From Moraxella ovis (lineage in GTDB: Bacteria; Pseudomonadota; Gammaproteobacteria; Pseudomonadales; Moraxellaceae): a stretch of 64,000 bases of DNA. Below, one piece after another: positions 47,097 to 56,921 of this stretch (position 1 is the stretch's first letter; every line of letters starts with the position of its first letter). A model generated the notes under the pieces. The model saw only the letters and a program-made list of their open reading frames with translations, did no database searches and was not told the origin of the DNA. The position numbers were made by a program, and so were the translations under genes. The stretch covers positions 62,001 to 126,000 of the forward strand of contig NZ_UGPW01000001.1 of assembly GCF_900453105.1 (NCBI RefSeq), given 5' to 3'.

Positions 47097-48533
47097 TCAC
47101 GCCTTTTTTATCTCCCCCACCTTATTCCCCACCAAAAATGCAACAAGCCCAATCACCAACGTAGGCACGACAGCGTGCAAATCCCATAAGGCGATTTTAA
47201 AATAGGCAATGATGACATAGCTTACCAATCCTGCCACCATAGACCATATCGCCCCTGTGGCATTGGCTTTTTTGTAATACAGCCCAAAGACCAGCACCCA
47301 TAAGAAAGTCGCCTCTAACCCACCAAAGGACAGCAAATTTAGCCAAATGAGCATATCTGACGGATTTAGCATGGCAACGACCGCCAAAATCACGGTAAAG
47401 CCAAGCGTGAGCGTGGTAGAGTAGCGTTTGATTTTGGCTTCGTTGTGGATAGCGTCAGGCTTGACAGACAGATACAAATCCTTAATCAGCGTGCTTGACG
47501 ACTGTATCAGCATCGAGTCAATGGACGACATAATCGCCGCCATAGGTGCCGCCAAAAATATCCCTGCCACAAAGGGTGGTAGCACCGTCATCATGAGCGT
47601 GGGAATGACCTTGTCAGGCACATCAAGCTCGGGCACGACCGCACGAGCCAAGACCCCTGCCAAGTGCATGCCCAAGACCAGCACCGTCATCACCACCGTT
47701 CCCACAAGTATCCCACGGTGTAGCGAGCGACTGTCCTTATACGCCATCGCTCGTACCGCCGTATGGGGCAAGCCAATGAGACCAAAACACACCAGCACCC
47801 AAAACGACAGCATAAACGTCGCCGACAGCTTATCATCGACACCTGTGGGGGTCAGTAGACGTGGGTCAATGGCGTGCAGGGTTGTCATGGCATTCTCCAT
47901 GCCCCCTGTAGCGACAAGCGTTGCCCCAAGCAGGAGCATCGTGCCGATGAGCATGACAAGCCCCTGCACCGTATCGGTCAAGACCACCGCCCGAAAGCCC
48001 CCAATAAAGGTATAAAGCCCAATTACAAGGGCAAATACGCCAATCGACCATTCATAAGGCAGACCCAGCGTCGTTTCAAGCAGACGACCCGCCCCAATAA
48101 ACTGCACCACCATCATGCCAAAAAACGCAAGTAGGAGCGAGACACACGCAAGCCACACCACGACTTTATTTTGATAACGGGCAAATAGCAGGTCATTGAT
48201 GGTAATACTACCTGTTTGGCGGGCGAGCATAGCAAATTTTTTGCCGAGCGTGCCAAGCGTGAGCCAGATTGCAGGGACTTGTATCATAGACAGTAGCACC
48301 CAGCCCAAGCCAAATTTATACGCCGCCCCTGGGCCTCCGATGAATGAGCTTGCCGAGACGTAAGTCGCCACCGTGGTCATCGCAAGCACAAATCCGCCCA
48401 TGGAGCGTGAGCCGACATAGTATTCATTTAAAAATCCGCCCGTTTTGCGTTTTTGATAAGCGCGCCACGCCACCCCAAACACAAAAAACAGATACAGAAC
48501 AAGGGGGATTAAAATTTGGATGTTTAAATTCAT
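47097..48533 (-). CDS. panF: Sodium/pantothenate symporter
   Basis: A 478-residue sodium:solute symporter with about 13 helices. Characteristic segments are FLNEYYVGSRSMGGFVLAMT, SASSFIGGPGAAYKFGLGW and GLPHTAVRAMAYKDS. It imports pantothenate, the CoA precursor. Its ATG overlaps the stop of the upstream small membrane protein by four bases (ATGA), the usual YhdT-PanF pairing. Confidence 0.93.
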   Translation of the reverse strand: MNLNIQILIPLVLYLFFVFGVAWRAYQKRKTGGFLNEYYVGSRSMGGFVLAMTTVATYVSASSFIGGPGAAYKFGLGWVLLSMIQVPAIWLTLGTLGKKFAMLARQTGSITINDLLFARYQNKVVVWLACVSLLLAFFGMMVVQFIGAGRLLETTLGLPYEWSIGVFALVIGLYTFIGGFRAVVLTDTVQGLVMLIGTMLLLGATLVATGGMENAMTTLHAIDPRLLTPTGVDDKLSATFMLSFWVLVCFGLIGLPHTAVRAMAYKDSRSLHRGILVGTVVMTVLVLGMHLAGVLARAVVPELDVPDKVIPTLMMTVLPPFVAGIFLAAPMAAIMSSIDSMLIQSSSTLIKDLYLSVKPDAIHNEAKIKRYSTTLTLGFTVILAVVAMLNPSDMLIWLNLLSFGGLEATFLWVLVFGLYYKKANATGAIWSMVAGLVSYVIIAYFKIALWDLHAVVPTLVIGLVAFLVGNKVGEIKKA

Positions 48534-48829
48534 GCGTCGTCCCCTTTGTCTGATGTCAAATCAGTGTCCAAATCTACTTCCTGATAAACCGCCTTTAACA
48601 CCGCCATACTGATTAAAATAAAAATCAGGGGCAAAAAAATACAGCTTAACTCAAACCACAACGGCAAGCCCAAAAGCCCCGTCCCTGCTGGCATAAAATA
48701 CGCAAAAATCACCCAACCTGCCATATACAGGAGCGTGAGATACACCGCCCATTTGGCTTCACGGTTGAGTTGATGGCTAAGGCTTGATTGGGTGTGGGTA
48801 GTTTTGGGCAAATTGGAGGTGCCAGTCAT
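48530..48829 (-). CDS. YhdT-type small membrane protein (DUF997)
   Basis: A 99-residue protein with two membrane helices (VYLTLLYMAGWVIFAYFM and PLWFELSCIFLPLIFILIS). It is commonly found as the partner in front of panF. AAGGAAA precedes ATG 48829 (MTGTSNLPK), which I prefer to the upstream start at 48874. The C-terminus is acidic. Function beyond association with PanF is unknown. Confidence 0.85.
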   Translation of the reverse strand: MTGTSNLPKTTHTQSSLSHQLNREAKWAVYLTLLYMAGWVIFAYFMPAGTGLLGLPLWFELSCIFLPLIFILISMAVLKAVYQEVDLDTDLTSDKGDDA

Positions 48830-48990
48830 AGCATTTCCTTGTCTTAAAATTGGCATCAAAGGGAAAAATTGCATTAGTGTATCACAAAATTTTACGGCAA
48901 AAGTTAAAACTTTACGATAAAATAGCCTGAATTTTAAGATTGAAGATTTTAGCTTTTATTCATTTATTGGACATGAATTAAGGATGTGGT

Positions 48991-49710
48991 ATGAGTTTGC
49001 ATGACATATTAAGCCATCGTCGTTCCGTGCGCGATTATTTGCCCGTTGCTATTGACGAAGCACTGGTGAAACATTGCCTTGAGCTTGCCACGCTGGCGCC
49101 AACGAGCTCGAATATGCAGCTGTACGAATTCTATCATGTAACGGATAAGACGCTATTGGTGAAGCTTGCCAAGGCGTGCCTATCTCAAGGTGCAGCGACC
49201 ACTGCCGATCAGATGGTGGTATTCGTGATTCGCCCTGATCTGCATCGTGCGCGCGCCAAAGCGGTGTTAAATTTTGAAAAATATAACGTCAAAAACTACA
49301 GTCCCGCCCATAAAGTACCTAACCGCACCAAGCGATTCGAGCATTATTATAATCGCCTGATGCCGCTCCTATATAGTCAGACCAAGCTTGTGCCGACCGC
49401 ACGCCAGATGCTTGCTCGTACGATTGGACAATTTCGTCCGATTCAAGCAGACGTGTCTTTTGATGACATGCGTGTTGTCATGCATAAGAGTTGCGGTCTG
49501 GTTGCGCAGACGTTCATGCTTGCCATGAGCGAAAAGGGGCTTGACACCTGCCCGATGGAAGGCTTTGATGGCAGAATGATCAAGGATCTCTTGGATTTGC
49601 CCGAAGAATGCGAGATTAATATGGTCGTCTCGTGTGGTATCCGTAGCGAGAAGGGTGTTTGGGGCGAGCGCTTCCGCGTGCCGTTCAATGATGTATATCG
49701 CAAGTTATAA
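48991..49710 (+). CDS. Nitroreductase-family protein
   Basis: A 239-residue flavin-binding oxidoreductase of the nitroreductase fold. The N-terminal HRRSVRDYLP and LATLAPTSSNMQLYEFYHV segments bind FMN, and near the C-terminus GLDTCPMEGFDGRMIKDLL is typical. A ~40-residue insertion (NYSPAHKVPNRTKRFEHYYN and after) makes it longer than the common type. The substrate is unknown. It is a single gene. Confidence 0.88.
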   Translation: MSLHDILSHRRSVRDYLPVAIDEALVKHCLELATLAPTSSNMQLYEFYHVTDKTLLVKLAKACLSQGAATTADQMVVFVIRPDLHRARAKAVLNFEKYNVKNYSPAHKVPNRTKRFEHYYNRLMPLLYSQTKLVPTARQMLARTIGQFRPIQADVSFDDMRVVMHKSCGLVAQTFMLAMSEKGLDTCPMEGFDGRMIKDLLDLPEECEINMVVSCGIRSEKGVWGERFRVPFNDVYRKL

Positions 49711-49840
49711 GAATTCTTATTGGTTACATAATCCTACATAACTCTTGGAGTTTAGGCTTTTTTGGGTTGGGTTTTTTGTTATAATGAAATGACTAGGCAG
49801 GGCAAAAGCCCACTGAGTATTAAGACAAAAGGACAAAAAT

Positions 49841-50317
49841 ATGACAACCATCACCGCCAATAAAGACATCTTTAGCGCATTGATCGCCAAGCATGACATC
49901 CAGCGTGACCTATGTAAAAGCTTCCAAAAGCACGTCGATGCCAAAGATAGAGACAAGGCAAAAGAAGTGTTCTTAGAATTAGAAGCAGAATTAAAGGCGC
50001 ACGCAGCCGCCGAAGAGCGTCATCTTTATGTGCCTGTGATGGCATTTGATGAAGGGCTTGAGCTGTCTCGCCACGCCATCGCAGAACATCATGAGATGGA
50101 TGAGCTGATGGCAACTTTGGGTGATGGTCGTACCGGCGATGACAGATTCTTTGAAACGGCGAACGCACTCATCGAAGAGACCATTCACCACCTAAAAGAA
50201 GAAGAGAATGAATTCTTTAAAGAAGCCAAAAAGCTGCTCGATGCCGACACCCAAAAACGCTTAGGCACGCTTTATCAAGCTGAACATGATGCCTATGAGG
50301 CCAGACACGAAGACTAA
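49841..50317 (+). CDS. Hemerythrin HHE-domain protein
   Basis: A 158-residue four-helix protein with the HHE pattern of iron-binding residues: His in AKHDIQRDL, HAAAEERHLYVPV, RHAIAEHHEMDEL and IHHLKEEENEF. Related proteins bind a di-iron site and respond to oxygen, nitric oxide or iron. AAAGGAC precedes the ATG. It ends in a perfect bidirectional terminator. Confidence 0.88.
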   Translation: MTTITANKDIFSALIAKHDIQRDLCKSFQKHVDAKDRDKAKEVFLELEAELKAHAAAEERHLYVPVMAFDEGLELSRHAIAEHHEMDELMATLGDGRTGDDRFFETANALIEETIHHLKEEENEFFKEAKKLLDADTQKRLGTLYQAEHDAYEARHED

Positions 50318-50327
50318 GCTGCCAGCA

Positions 50328-50374
50328 GATAATAAAATACCGCCAATGATGCATTGTGCGGTATTTTATTATCA
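50328..50374. terminator. Bidirectional terminator between the hemerythrin and L36 genes
   Basis: GATAATAAAATACCGC pairs with GCGGTATTTTATTATC, a 16-pair stem with A/T ends on both strands. Confidence 0.92.
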
Positions 50375-50406
50375 CCATGAAACTGTGATGAGGTAAGCGG
50401 TAGCGT

Positions 50407-50547
50407 TTATTTTTTCTTTTTGCTGCCTTGTACCGCTTTAAAGCGTGGATTGGATTTACAGATGACAAAGGTACGTCCACGACGACGGACGACTTGGCAG
50501 TCTTCGTGACGGGTTTTAGCAGATTTTAGGGATGATAGTACTTGCAT
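50407..50547 (-). CDS. rpmJ: Ribosomal protein L36, zinc-free paralogue (YkgO type)
   Basis: A 46-residue protein starting [18 protein letters not shown] and ending [11 protein letters not shown]. Compared with ordinary L36, the first zinc-ligand cysteines are gone (KTRHEDCQ instead of a CxxC pair), as in YkgO, which replaces the zinc form when zinc is short. GGTTCTC upstream on the plus strand gives a GAGAACC-type ribosome site. Confidence 0.92.
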   Translation of the reverse strand: MQVLSSLKSAKTRHEDCQVVRRRGRTFVICKSNPRFKAVQGSKKKK

Positions 50548-50679
50548 GGAGAACCTCGCATGATTATTTGGGTATTTATTTAAATGTTATAATATAACTT
50601 TAAATAAATTATACGCCTCCCTATTCCCTTTTGCAAGCACTAATTGAAAATAATTCTTAAAAAGGTTCGCAGCTAAACA

Positions 50680-51651
50680 TCATGCATTAGATTGGATTAA
50701 CGCTTGGATGATTTCATCTTTGTTTTTTAGGCGTTTGATGGTATGCCAAAGATGCTCAGCTTCAGCATAGCCTTTGGTGAGCATGCCTAGCCATTGTTTG
50801 TAGCGTCCGATGAGTCCTGATTGATTGTCCGTATCGTCATGTAGGAATTCGATTTGATGAGTGATCAGCTCATCCCAAGACAGTTGGATGCTCTCATCAT
50901 GGATGCGCGCGATCAGATCGGGGTGGGTGACCGCGCCGCGCCCAAGCATCAGATGTGGTGTGCTCGCCTGTGCTGTACAGCGACGGGCATCGTCAGCCGT
51001 CCAGATTTCGCCATTGGCGATGATGGGCATGCCAAGATTATTAAATGGCGCAATGAGCTCCCAGTAGGCGGGCGGTTTATAGCCTTGGGTCTTGGTGCGG
51101 GCATGAACTGTTAGCCAGCTTGCCTTGGCGGTGTGCACCGCATCACCAATCTCGCTCATCTTAGAGGTGTCGGTGTAGCCAAGTCGAATCTTGGTACTGA
51201 CAGGAATGTGCGCAGGTACGGCTTGACGAACAGCGAGAATAATGTCATGAACCGTCTCAGGTTCATCGAGTAATACAGAGCCGCCTTTGTGGTTATTCAC
51301 AGTCTTGGCAGGACAGCCAAAATTTAGATCAATCGCATGCGCCCCAAGCTCTACGGCCGTGAGTGCGCTCTGACTCATGGTCTGTGGGTTATTACCAAGC
51401 AGCTGCACGTGAATGGGCGTGCCACTGGCGGTCTTACCATCGGTGTGTAATTCCGGCACGAATTTATAGAATACATGTGCAGGCAGTGGGTAGTGTGTCA
51501 CCCGAATGAATTCGCTCACCGACCAATCATAAGGACGACCCAGATCACTGGCAATCTGCGTAAGAATCCGGCGCATTAGCGGATCGGTCAGACCCTCCAT
51601 CGGGGCGAGCAGACGAACAGGATGATTAAATAAATGGCTAAAATCAGTCAT
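50680..51651 (-). CDS. dusC: tRNA-dihydrouridine(16) synthase
   Basis: A 323-residue FMN enzyme reducing uridine 16 in tRNA. Motifs are LLAPMEGLTDPLMRRIL, HAIDLNFGCPAKTVNNHKGG (catalytic Cys) and ANGEIWTADDA, followed by LMLGRGAV. The length and the N-terminal MEGLTD fit DusC rather than DusA or DusB. It lies 18 bases after the helicase gene. Confidence 0.93.
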   Translation of the reverse strand: MTDFSHLFNHPVRLLAPMEGLTDPLMRRILTQIASDLGRPYDWSVSEFIRVTHYPLPAHVFYKFVPELHTDGKTASGTPIHVQLLGNNPQTMSQSALTAVELGAHAIDLNFGCPAKTVNNHKGGSVLLDEPETVHDIILAVRQAVPAHIPVSTKIRLGYTDTSKMSEIGDAVHTAKASWLTVHARTKTQGYKPPAYWELIAPFNNLGMPIIANGEIWTADDARRCTAQASTPHLMLGRGAVTHPDLIARIHDESIQLSWDELITHQIEFLHDDTDNQSGLIGRYKQWLGMLTKGYAEAEHLWHTIKRLKNKDEIIQALIQSNA

Positions 51652-51669
51652 AGAAAGGGTGGTCTTATT

Positions 51670-53157
51670 TTATTTATAGATGAGCTTCTTGTCATCGAGG
51701 ACGATCGATGCCAATAGGTCGCTGATGTGGTGTACATCGAGGATTTCTTTGGCGCGAGTGCAGGCGACATAGAGCAGGCGCAGCTCTTCAGGGGTGATCT
51801 TGATGCTTTGGCGATTGATGTCGTATAAGAAGTCATCGCTGATCTGCACGCGATTCCATTCAAGGCCCTTTGCCTTGTGGGCGGTAGAGACGACATAGTC
51901 GGCATGGCTTTGGGTGGTAAGGCTCTTGATGGCGCTTGAGATGGTCTGCGTGCCGTGTTCTTCGATGAGCTTTACCCAGGTTTTGAGGTCAGAGCCTTCA
52001 CCTGTTTCGCTAAATTCCTGTACTTCCCCCCAATGCTTAAAAAAAGCCAATTCGGGCACGCCATAGGCGGATTTCCCTGTTTTTAGGCTCTCGGCAGCAT
52101 GACAAAATCTTAAAATCCGATCGCTGTCGGCTTGTAGAGCGACTTTATGCCCTGCTTTAAGCCCTGCTAATAGATGACTCATGGCAGTGGCGTTGGTGCG
52201 GCACAGTATAGCGTCTTTTTTGCCATGGACGAGCAATTTGGCGATGCGGCTTGGGGTGTTTGGATTGCCCTTTAATGGGATGGTTTCTTGTAATGCGGTC
52301 AAAAAAACGTTGGCGACCTTGGCAATCTCATCGCCAAAGCGAAACGACTGCGTGAGTAGCGTCTGCGGATAAGGCAAGCGTTTCATGGCGTTCAGCGCGC
52401 CACGCCATTCGTAGATCTGCTGATGTGCGTCACCCACGTAGATGGTTTGTTTATCTTGGCGGATGAGCGCGCCCATCATGAGCGGGTCGGCATCTTGGGC
52501 TTCATCGAATAAGATAAAGTCAGCAGGAATGATGGGGTTGGATAGCGTCCAGAGCTTTAGGTAGATGTCATGCCCGATGCCTGACTGATGACGGGGATCG
52601 ATCGACTGTAACCAGCGCATCTCTAGGGCGGGGTATAGCAGCTCTTGGAGTCTCTCGCCGTCTTTCTCATCCAACCAAGATGGCGGGGTGATGTGCCGCG
52701 GCGCAGGGTAGGCGCTGGATGTTTTACAAAAATTGGTGATGCCTTCTGAGACGATGTTGGCAAGCTTGGCAGGGGTGAGCGTGATGGATTTTTTGATGCC
52801 ATCGACTTTGCGCTCTACTTGTATGGCGGATAGATTTAGCTCATTTGCCAGTCGGCTTGGCGTTAGGCGTGGCAGGCCGATCTTCGCGGTCACATCACGA
52901 TTGACATGGCGATAGGCGAGCGAGTGGAAAGTCTGGCAGCGTACGTTTCTTGGGAATTTGCCTTGTGCTTCGTTGGCGATGGCTTTGTTGAATGCCAAAT
53001 ACAGACCACGCCCTTGCATGTGCTCGCTGATGAGCTTGAGCGTGGTGGTTTTGCCCGCGCCGGCATAGGCGACGATCTTGAAGGATTGACCTGTCATCGC
53101 CATGTTCAGGGCGTTGATTTGCTCATCGGTGGGTGCAGGCGTGGTTATCTGATTCAT
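51670..53157 (-). CDS. UvrD-type superfamily 1 helicase
   Basis: A 495-residue helicase with Walker A AYAGAGKTTTL, Walker B ILFDEAQDADPLM, motif III YVGDAHQQIYEWRGA, motif IV-like LTQSFRFGDEIA, motif V STAHKAKGLEWNRVQ, and motif VI LLYVACTRAKEIL. It is shorter than UvrD or Rep and resembles the FBH1-like bacterial group. I chose ATG 53157 (MNQITTPAPTDEQ). The role is likely DNA repair or recombination. Confidence 0.88.
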   Translation of the reverse strand: MNQITTPAPTDEQINALNMAMTGQSFKIVAYAGAGKTTTLKLISEHMQGRGLYLAFNKAIANEAQGKFPRNVRCQTFHSLAYRHVNRDVTAKIGLPRLTPSRLANELNLSAIQVERKVDGIKKSITLTPAKLANIVSEGITNFCKTSSAYPAPRHITPPSWLDEKDGERLQELLYPALEMRWLQSIDPRHQSGIGHDIYLKLWTLSNPIIPADFILFDEAQDADPLMMGALIRQDKQTIYVGDAHQQIYEWRGALNAMKRLPYPQTLLTQSFRFGDEIAKVANVFLTALQETIPLKGNPNTPSRIAKLLVHGKKDAILCRTNATAMSHLLAGLKAGHKVALQADSDRILRFCHAAESLKTGKSAYGVPELAFFKHWGEVQEFSETGEGSDLKTWVKLIEEHGTQTISSAIKSLTTQSHADYVVSTAHKAKGLEWNRVQISDDFLYDINRQSIKITPEELRLLYVACTRAKEILDVHHISDLLASIVLDDKKLIYK

Positions 53158-53225
53158 GGGCAAATTTAGCAATAAAAACAGCCAATTATAACACAATTGG
53201 CATTGCTTTGTTCGCAAGATGGTGT

Positions 53226-53984
53226 TTAGTCGGTGATGGGATTATCAGCACTTTCGTCTTTGACGAGAAGTCTTGCCATGAATAATCCTGCCTCGAACAG
53301 CAGGCACATTGGGATGGCAAGCATCAGCATGCTGGCACCATCAGGCGGGGTAACGATGGCGGCGATAAAGAAGCAGCCCACGATGATATAGCGGCGTTTA
53401 TCAGCCAGTGACTGAGGGGTGACGATGCGCATCAAGACCAGCAGTAGCGTTGCCACAGGAATCTCAAACATCACGCCAAACACCGCAAACAGCTTAATGA
53501 CAAAATCAAGATAGCTTTGGATGTCGGTCATCGGCAGGACGTTGTCGGGTGCGAACATCACAAAGAATTTCAGCGCTGGCACAAGCACCACGAAGTAAGC
53601 AAAAGCCACCCCGACATAAAACAGCACAATCGCAGATAGCAGTAGCGGCAGGGCGGCACGCTTCTCGTGCTTATAGAGTGCAGGCGAGACAAAGCCCCAA
53701 ATCTGAGCAATGATGAACGGCACGGTGATGAACAGCGCCACAAAGAAAGTCAGCTTAATCGGCGCCAAAAACCCCGATGCGACATCGGTTGCGATGAGGC
53801 TGGCTTCACTGGGCAATAGCGCAACCAGAGGGTTTGAAATCAGATCGTACAGCTCACGACTAAACCCCACCAAAGCCAAAAACACCACAATCATCGCCGC
53901 AAAAATGCGGATGAATCGTGTCCGCAGTTCAGCAAAGTGTGCCATCAATGGCATGTCGGTGTCATTATCTAATCGATGGCTCAT
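53226..53984 (-). CDS. tatC: Twin-arginine translocase subunit TatC
   Basis: A 252-residue membrane protein with six helices. The family pattern includes MAHFAELRTRFIRIF, IAQIWGFVSPALYKHEKRAA and FGVMFEIPVATLLLV. It is the signal-recognising core of the Tat exporter. It overlaps tatB by four bases. Confidence 0.96.
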   Translation of the reverse strand: MSHRLDNDTDMPLMAHFAELRTRFIRIFAAMIVVFLALVGFSRELYDLISNPLVALLPSEASLIATDVASGFLAPIKLTFFVALFITVPFIIAQIWGFVSPALYKHEKRAALPLLLSAIVLFYVGVAFAYFVVLVPALKFFVMFAPDNVLPMTDIQSYLDFVIKLFAVFGVMFEIPVATLLLVLMRIVTPQSLADKRRYIIVGCFFIAAIVTPPDGASMLMLAIPMCLLFEAGLFMARLLVKDESADNPITD

Positions 53985-54520
53985 GATGTTGTCGTATAAA
54001 GTAAGGGATCTGCCTTATAATTAGGCATGAAGGGTGCTTGGGGAAGGCGGCGCTTTTTATCGTAATCACCCAGCAGGAACCAATGATTCACCATGGGTAG
54101 GTTAAATGCAGTCTCCAGCGCGGCCGCTTGATGAAAGTTTTGATTGCTGGTGTCTTTTGAAGGGTTGACATCTTGATGTTCGCCATCATCAGTGTTGTCT
54201 TGCCACGCGTCTAAAATGTGTTGTTTATTTGCCTTGGCGACTTGTTCGGTCTTATTTAGGCTTTGTTGGAGCTTTGCCATTTGCGCTTTCATCTTGGCTT
54301 CGGATTCGCGAATTTTGGCAAGTTCGCCTTTGAGCTCTTCTTGAACTTCTAACAGCTGCAATTCGCTGACGAACTCACTTTGTAGGCGCGTTGATAGGCG
54401 GCGAAATTTGCCGTACCATTTGCCAAGCGTGCGCGCTGCCACGGGTAATTTCTCAGGCCCAAGCACAATCAGCGCAATCACGCCAAACAGCGTTAATTCA
54501 AAAAAACCAAGATTCAGCAC
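53981..54520 (-). CDS. tatB: Twin-arginine translocase subunit TatB
   Basis: A 179-residue protein: one N-terminal membrane helix (MLNLGFFELTLFGVIALIVL), the GPEKLP turn, an amphipathic helix, and a long charged coiled coil (residues ~50-105). The C-terminal ~60 residues are low in order and end in QAPFMPNYKADPLL. It works with TatC in substrate binding. Confidence 0.94.
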   Translation of the reverse strand: MLNLGFFELTLFGVIALIVLGPEKLPVAARTLGKWYGKFRRLSTRLQSEFVSELQLLEVQEELKGELAKIRESEAKMKAQMAKLQQSLNKTEQVAKANKQHILDAWQDNTDDGEHQDVNPSKDTSNQNFHQAAALETAFNLPMVNHWFLLGDYDKKRRLPQAPFMPNYKADPLLYTTTS

Positions 54521-54537
54521 GAAGTAATCCGAACTTA

Positions 54538-54771
54538 TTAAGCGTCAGTTTTTTCAGCTTGTTCGGCTTTTTTGACTTCCTTGACATCGGCGATGATGGG
54601 TTTATTTTCACCGTCAGACAGTTTAGGCTTGTCTTCGTCTTTGACCGCATCTTTGAAGCCTTTGACGGCAGAGCCTAGGTCTTTGCCTGCGTTTTTAAGT
54701 TTGGATGTGCCAAAAATAACCACAACCACAACCAATAAAATCAGCCAATGCGTTAATGAAAATCCGCCCAT
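54538..54771 (-). CDS. tatA: Twin-arginine translocase subunit TatA
   Basis: A 77-residue protein with the TatA signature [20 protein letters not shown], then [17 protein letters not shown] and an acidic/lysine-rich tail. It forms the pore of the Tat system. It is first of tatABC, about 48 bases after hisIE. Confidence 0.95.
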   Translation of the reverse strand: MGGFSLTHWLILLVVVVVIFGTSKLKNAGKDLGSAVKGFKDAVKDEDKPKLSDGENKPIIADVKEVKKAEQAEKTDA

Positions 54772-54819
54772 AATTACCCTTTTTATTTAACCATTAGATT
54801 GTAAATATTTTAGCACAGA

Positions 54820-55608
54820 TTAGTTTGTGCGTGAATTTTTCTCATCGATACCCGACAGCCCAAAACGTCTGCCAAGCTCAGCCAGCACGTCATCGCTCGA
54901 TAGCCCCAACTGATGCAAGGCGACCAAGCTGTGAAACCACACATCCGCCACTTCATAGACGACGTCAGCACGAGCTTTATTGTCATCTTTGGCAAGTGCG
55001 CGAACAAGCTGTAGCTCTTTGGCAGCGATGATTGCTTCGGTGGATTCTTCACCGACCTTCTCTAGGATTTTATTTAGACCCTTGTGATACAGGCTGGCGA
55101 CATAAGAGCTGTCTTTGTCAGCGCTCCTGCGCTCATGCAGAATCTTATCAAGCTCGGCCAAGACTGTCTGTGCAGATGTGCCTTGCGCCTTAATGGCAGG
55201 ACGCTTGACGGTGTCGTGCGTGCCATAAATCTCATCAGGATTTTTGATTACCTCGTCAACAGCTAGCCATTCACCGCGTTCGACATCAAGCTTTTGATAA
55301 AAACAGCTTTCACGCCCAGTGTGGCAAGCGATGCCGCCAATCTGAGTGATGATGAGCGTGATGACATCAGCGTCGCAGTCGGTGCGAATCTCGTGCACGA
55401 TCTGAGTGTGCCCACTGGTTTCTCCTTTGTGCCATAGCTTGCCACGGCTACGACTATAGTACACGCCTTTACCTGTCTTGGCGGTGAGCTCGAGCGCCTC
55501 ACGGTTTTGCCACGCCATCATTAAGATTCGCCCCGTGTCTTTGTCTTGGGCGATGGCAGGGATGAGCCCGTTTTCGTCGAATTTTAAAGTGTCTAGCCAG
55601 TGCATCAT
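54820..55608 (-). CDS. hisI: Bifunctional phosphoribosyl-AMP cyclohydrolase / phosphoribosyl-ATP pyrophosphatase
   Basis: A 262-residue fusion for histidine steps 2 and 3. The HisI part (residues ~1-120) has the zinc-ligand region [18 protein letters not shown] with [14 protein letters not shown]. The HisE part (residues ~145-250) has [15 protein letters not shown] and [14 protein letters not shown]. It lies before tatABC, an order common in proteobacteria. Confidence 0.94.
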   Translation of the reverse strand: MMHWLDTLKFDENGLIPAIAQDKDTGRILMMAWQNREALELTAKTGKGVYYSRSRGKLWHKGETSGHTQIVHEIRTDCDADVITLIITQIGGIACHTGRESCFYQKLDVERGEWLAVDEVIKNPDEIYGTHDTVKRPAIKAQGTSAQTVLAELDKILHERRSADKDSSYVASLYHKGLNKILEKVGEESTEAIIAAKELQLVRALAKDDNKARADVVYEVADVWFHSLVALHQLGLSSDDVLAELGRRFGLSGIDEKNSRTN

Positions 55609-55658
55609 GATAATTGTCTTTTGTTACTAAATGATGAAATAAACCTAAAAATCAGTCC

Positions 55659-56009
55659 TTAGCGCACGCTAAAGCCATTGGGCTGTAGAATAATGGTCAG
55701 CGCGCCAAGCACGACCAATGCTGCGCCCACCATGTCCCATGAGCTGAGCGTAACTTTATCCACAAAATGCAGCCAAACCAATGCAGTGCAGACATAAATA
55801 CCGCCATAAGCTGCATAAATCCGTCCTGAGGCGGCAGGGTGTAACGTCAATAAATACACAAATACCGTCAAGCTCAGCGCGGTCGGTAGCCACAGCCACG
55901 CGGATTTTTGTTCATTTAAAATCAGATATGGCAAATAGCAGCCGACAATCTCTGCCACTGCCGTCACGGCAAATAAGATAAGTGTATAGAGTAGCTGCTG
56001 AATATTCAT
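55659..56009 (-). CDS. YnfA-family (UPF0060) membrane protein
   Basis: A 116-residue protein with four helices, of the small-multidrug-resistance-like UPF0060 family: [37 protein letters not shown] and [20 protein letters not shown] chose ATG 56009 ([11 protein letters not shown]); the longer frame upstream is not homologous. Substrate is not established. Confidence 0.9.
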   Translation of the reverse strand: MNIQQLLYTLILFAVTAVAEIVGCYLPYLILNEQKSAWLWLPTALSLTVFVYLLTLHPAASGRIYAAYGGIYVCTALVWLHFVDKVTLSSWDMVGAALVVLGALTIILQPNGFSVR

Positions 56010-56076
56010 GAGTGCGCCATCGTTGAATGGCTTTATTGTAGCGTGCTTGGGGGTGCAAGTAAAGGTATTTAATGGC

Positions 56077-56105
56077 TTGCATGGCGCAATAGATTTTGGT
56101 ATAAT
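56077..56105 (+). promoter_or_regulatory. Sigma70 promoter of rpmI-rplT
   Basis: TTGCAT (56077-56082), a 17-base spacer and TATAAT (56100-56105). An 86-base leader separates it from rpmI; it contains GGAGTGTGGCGAAAAGGTTC, and no clear L20-type pseudoknot was worked out. Confidence 0.75.
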
Positions 56106-56191
56106 ACGCATCCCACCTTCAGCCTATCCTAACGGAGTGTGGCGAAAAGGTTCGTCAAGTCGCAAGACTTATGATTAATAAAGAGGTCATT

Positions 56192-56383
56192 ATGAAACTT
56201 AAAACCAAACGTGGTGCTGCAAAGCGTTTCAAAAAAACAGCAAACGGCTTTAAGCGTAAGCAGGCGTTCAAACGCCACATCCTAACCAAAAAATCTCCAA
56301 AGCGTATCCGTCAATTGCGTGGTTGCGTAATGGTTCATGCATCAGACGTTGCTTCTGTACGTCGTATGTGCCCATACATCTAA
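56192..56383 (+). CDS. rpmI: 50S ribosomal protein L35
   Basis: A 63-residue basic protein starting [19 protein letters not shown] and ending RRMCPYI. AAAGAGG precedes ATG 56192, which I prefer to the in-frame ATG 56171. It is in an operon with rplT; infC, often upstream, is not here. Confidence 0.96.
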   Translation: MKLKTKRGAAKRFKKTANGFKRKQAFKRHILTKKSPKRIRQLRGCVMVHASDVASVRRMCPYI

Positions 56384-56412
56384 TCAATTTTTGGATATTT
56401 TAGGAGAATAAA

Positions 56413-56772
56413 ATGGCTCGTGTAAAACGTGGTGTACAAGCAAATCGCCGTCATAAAAAAGTTCTAGCTCGTGCAAAAGGCTACTATGGTGCACGTTCTC
56501 GTGTGTATCGTGTTGCCGTACAAGCGGTAATGAAAGCTGGTCAATATGCATACCGTGACCGCCGCAACAAGAAACGTTCATTCCGTCGTCTATGGATTGC
56601 TCGTATCAACGCTGGTGCGCGTCTAAACGGTCTGTCTTACAGCCGTCTAATCAATGGTTTGAAAAAATCAAACATCGATATCGACCGCCGTATCCTAGCT
56701 GACATCGCCATGCATGATGCAGGTGCATTCACAGCAATCTGTGAAAAAGCAAAATCTGCGTTGGCAGCATAA
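56413..56772 (+). CDS. rplT: 50S ribosomal protein L20
   Basis: A 119-residue basic protein: [34 protein letters not shown] and [23 protein letters not shown] precedes the ATG. It is needed for early large-subunit assembly and often represses its own operon. Confidence 0.97.
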   Translation: MARVKRGVQANRRHKKVLARAKGYYGARSRVYRVAVQAVMKAGQYAYRDRRNKKRSFRRLWIARINAGARLNGLSYSRLINGLKKSNIDIDRRILADIAMHDAGAFTAICEKAKSALAA

Positions 56773-56803
56773 TTTAGCCTTATCTATTAGATAATCTAAA
56801 TTC

Positions 56804-56837
56804 AAAAACCGCAATACTTCTGGTGTTGCGGTTTTTC
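56804..56837 (+). terminator. Rho-independent terminator of rpmI-rplT
   Basis: AAAACCGCAA pairs with TTGCGGTTTT around an ~11-base loop, followed by T residues. Confidence 0.88.
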
Positions 56838-56868
56838 CTTGTCTGCATGGATTGTCTTGTTGCATGAT

Positions 56869-56906
56869 ATAAAAATACCCCGCCTTGGATAAGGTGGGGT
56901 ATTTTC
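56869..56906 (-). terminator. Rho-independent terminator of the porin gene
   Basis: AAATACCCCGCCTT pairs with AAGGTGGGGTATTT around GGAT, just downstream of the porin stop on the minus strand, with T-rich ends on both strands. Confidence 0.85.
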
Positions 56907-56921
56907 AAAGCTGGTAAGGGT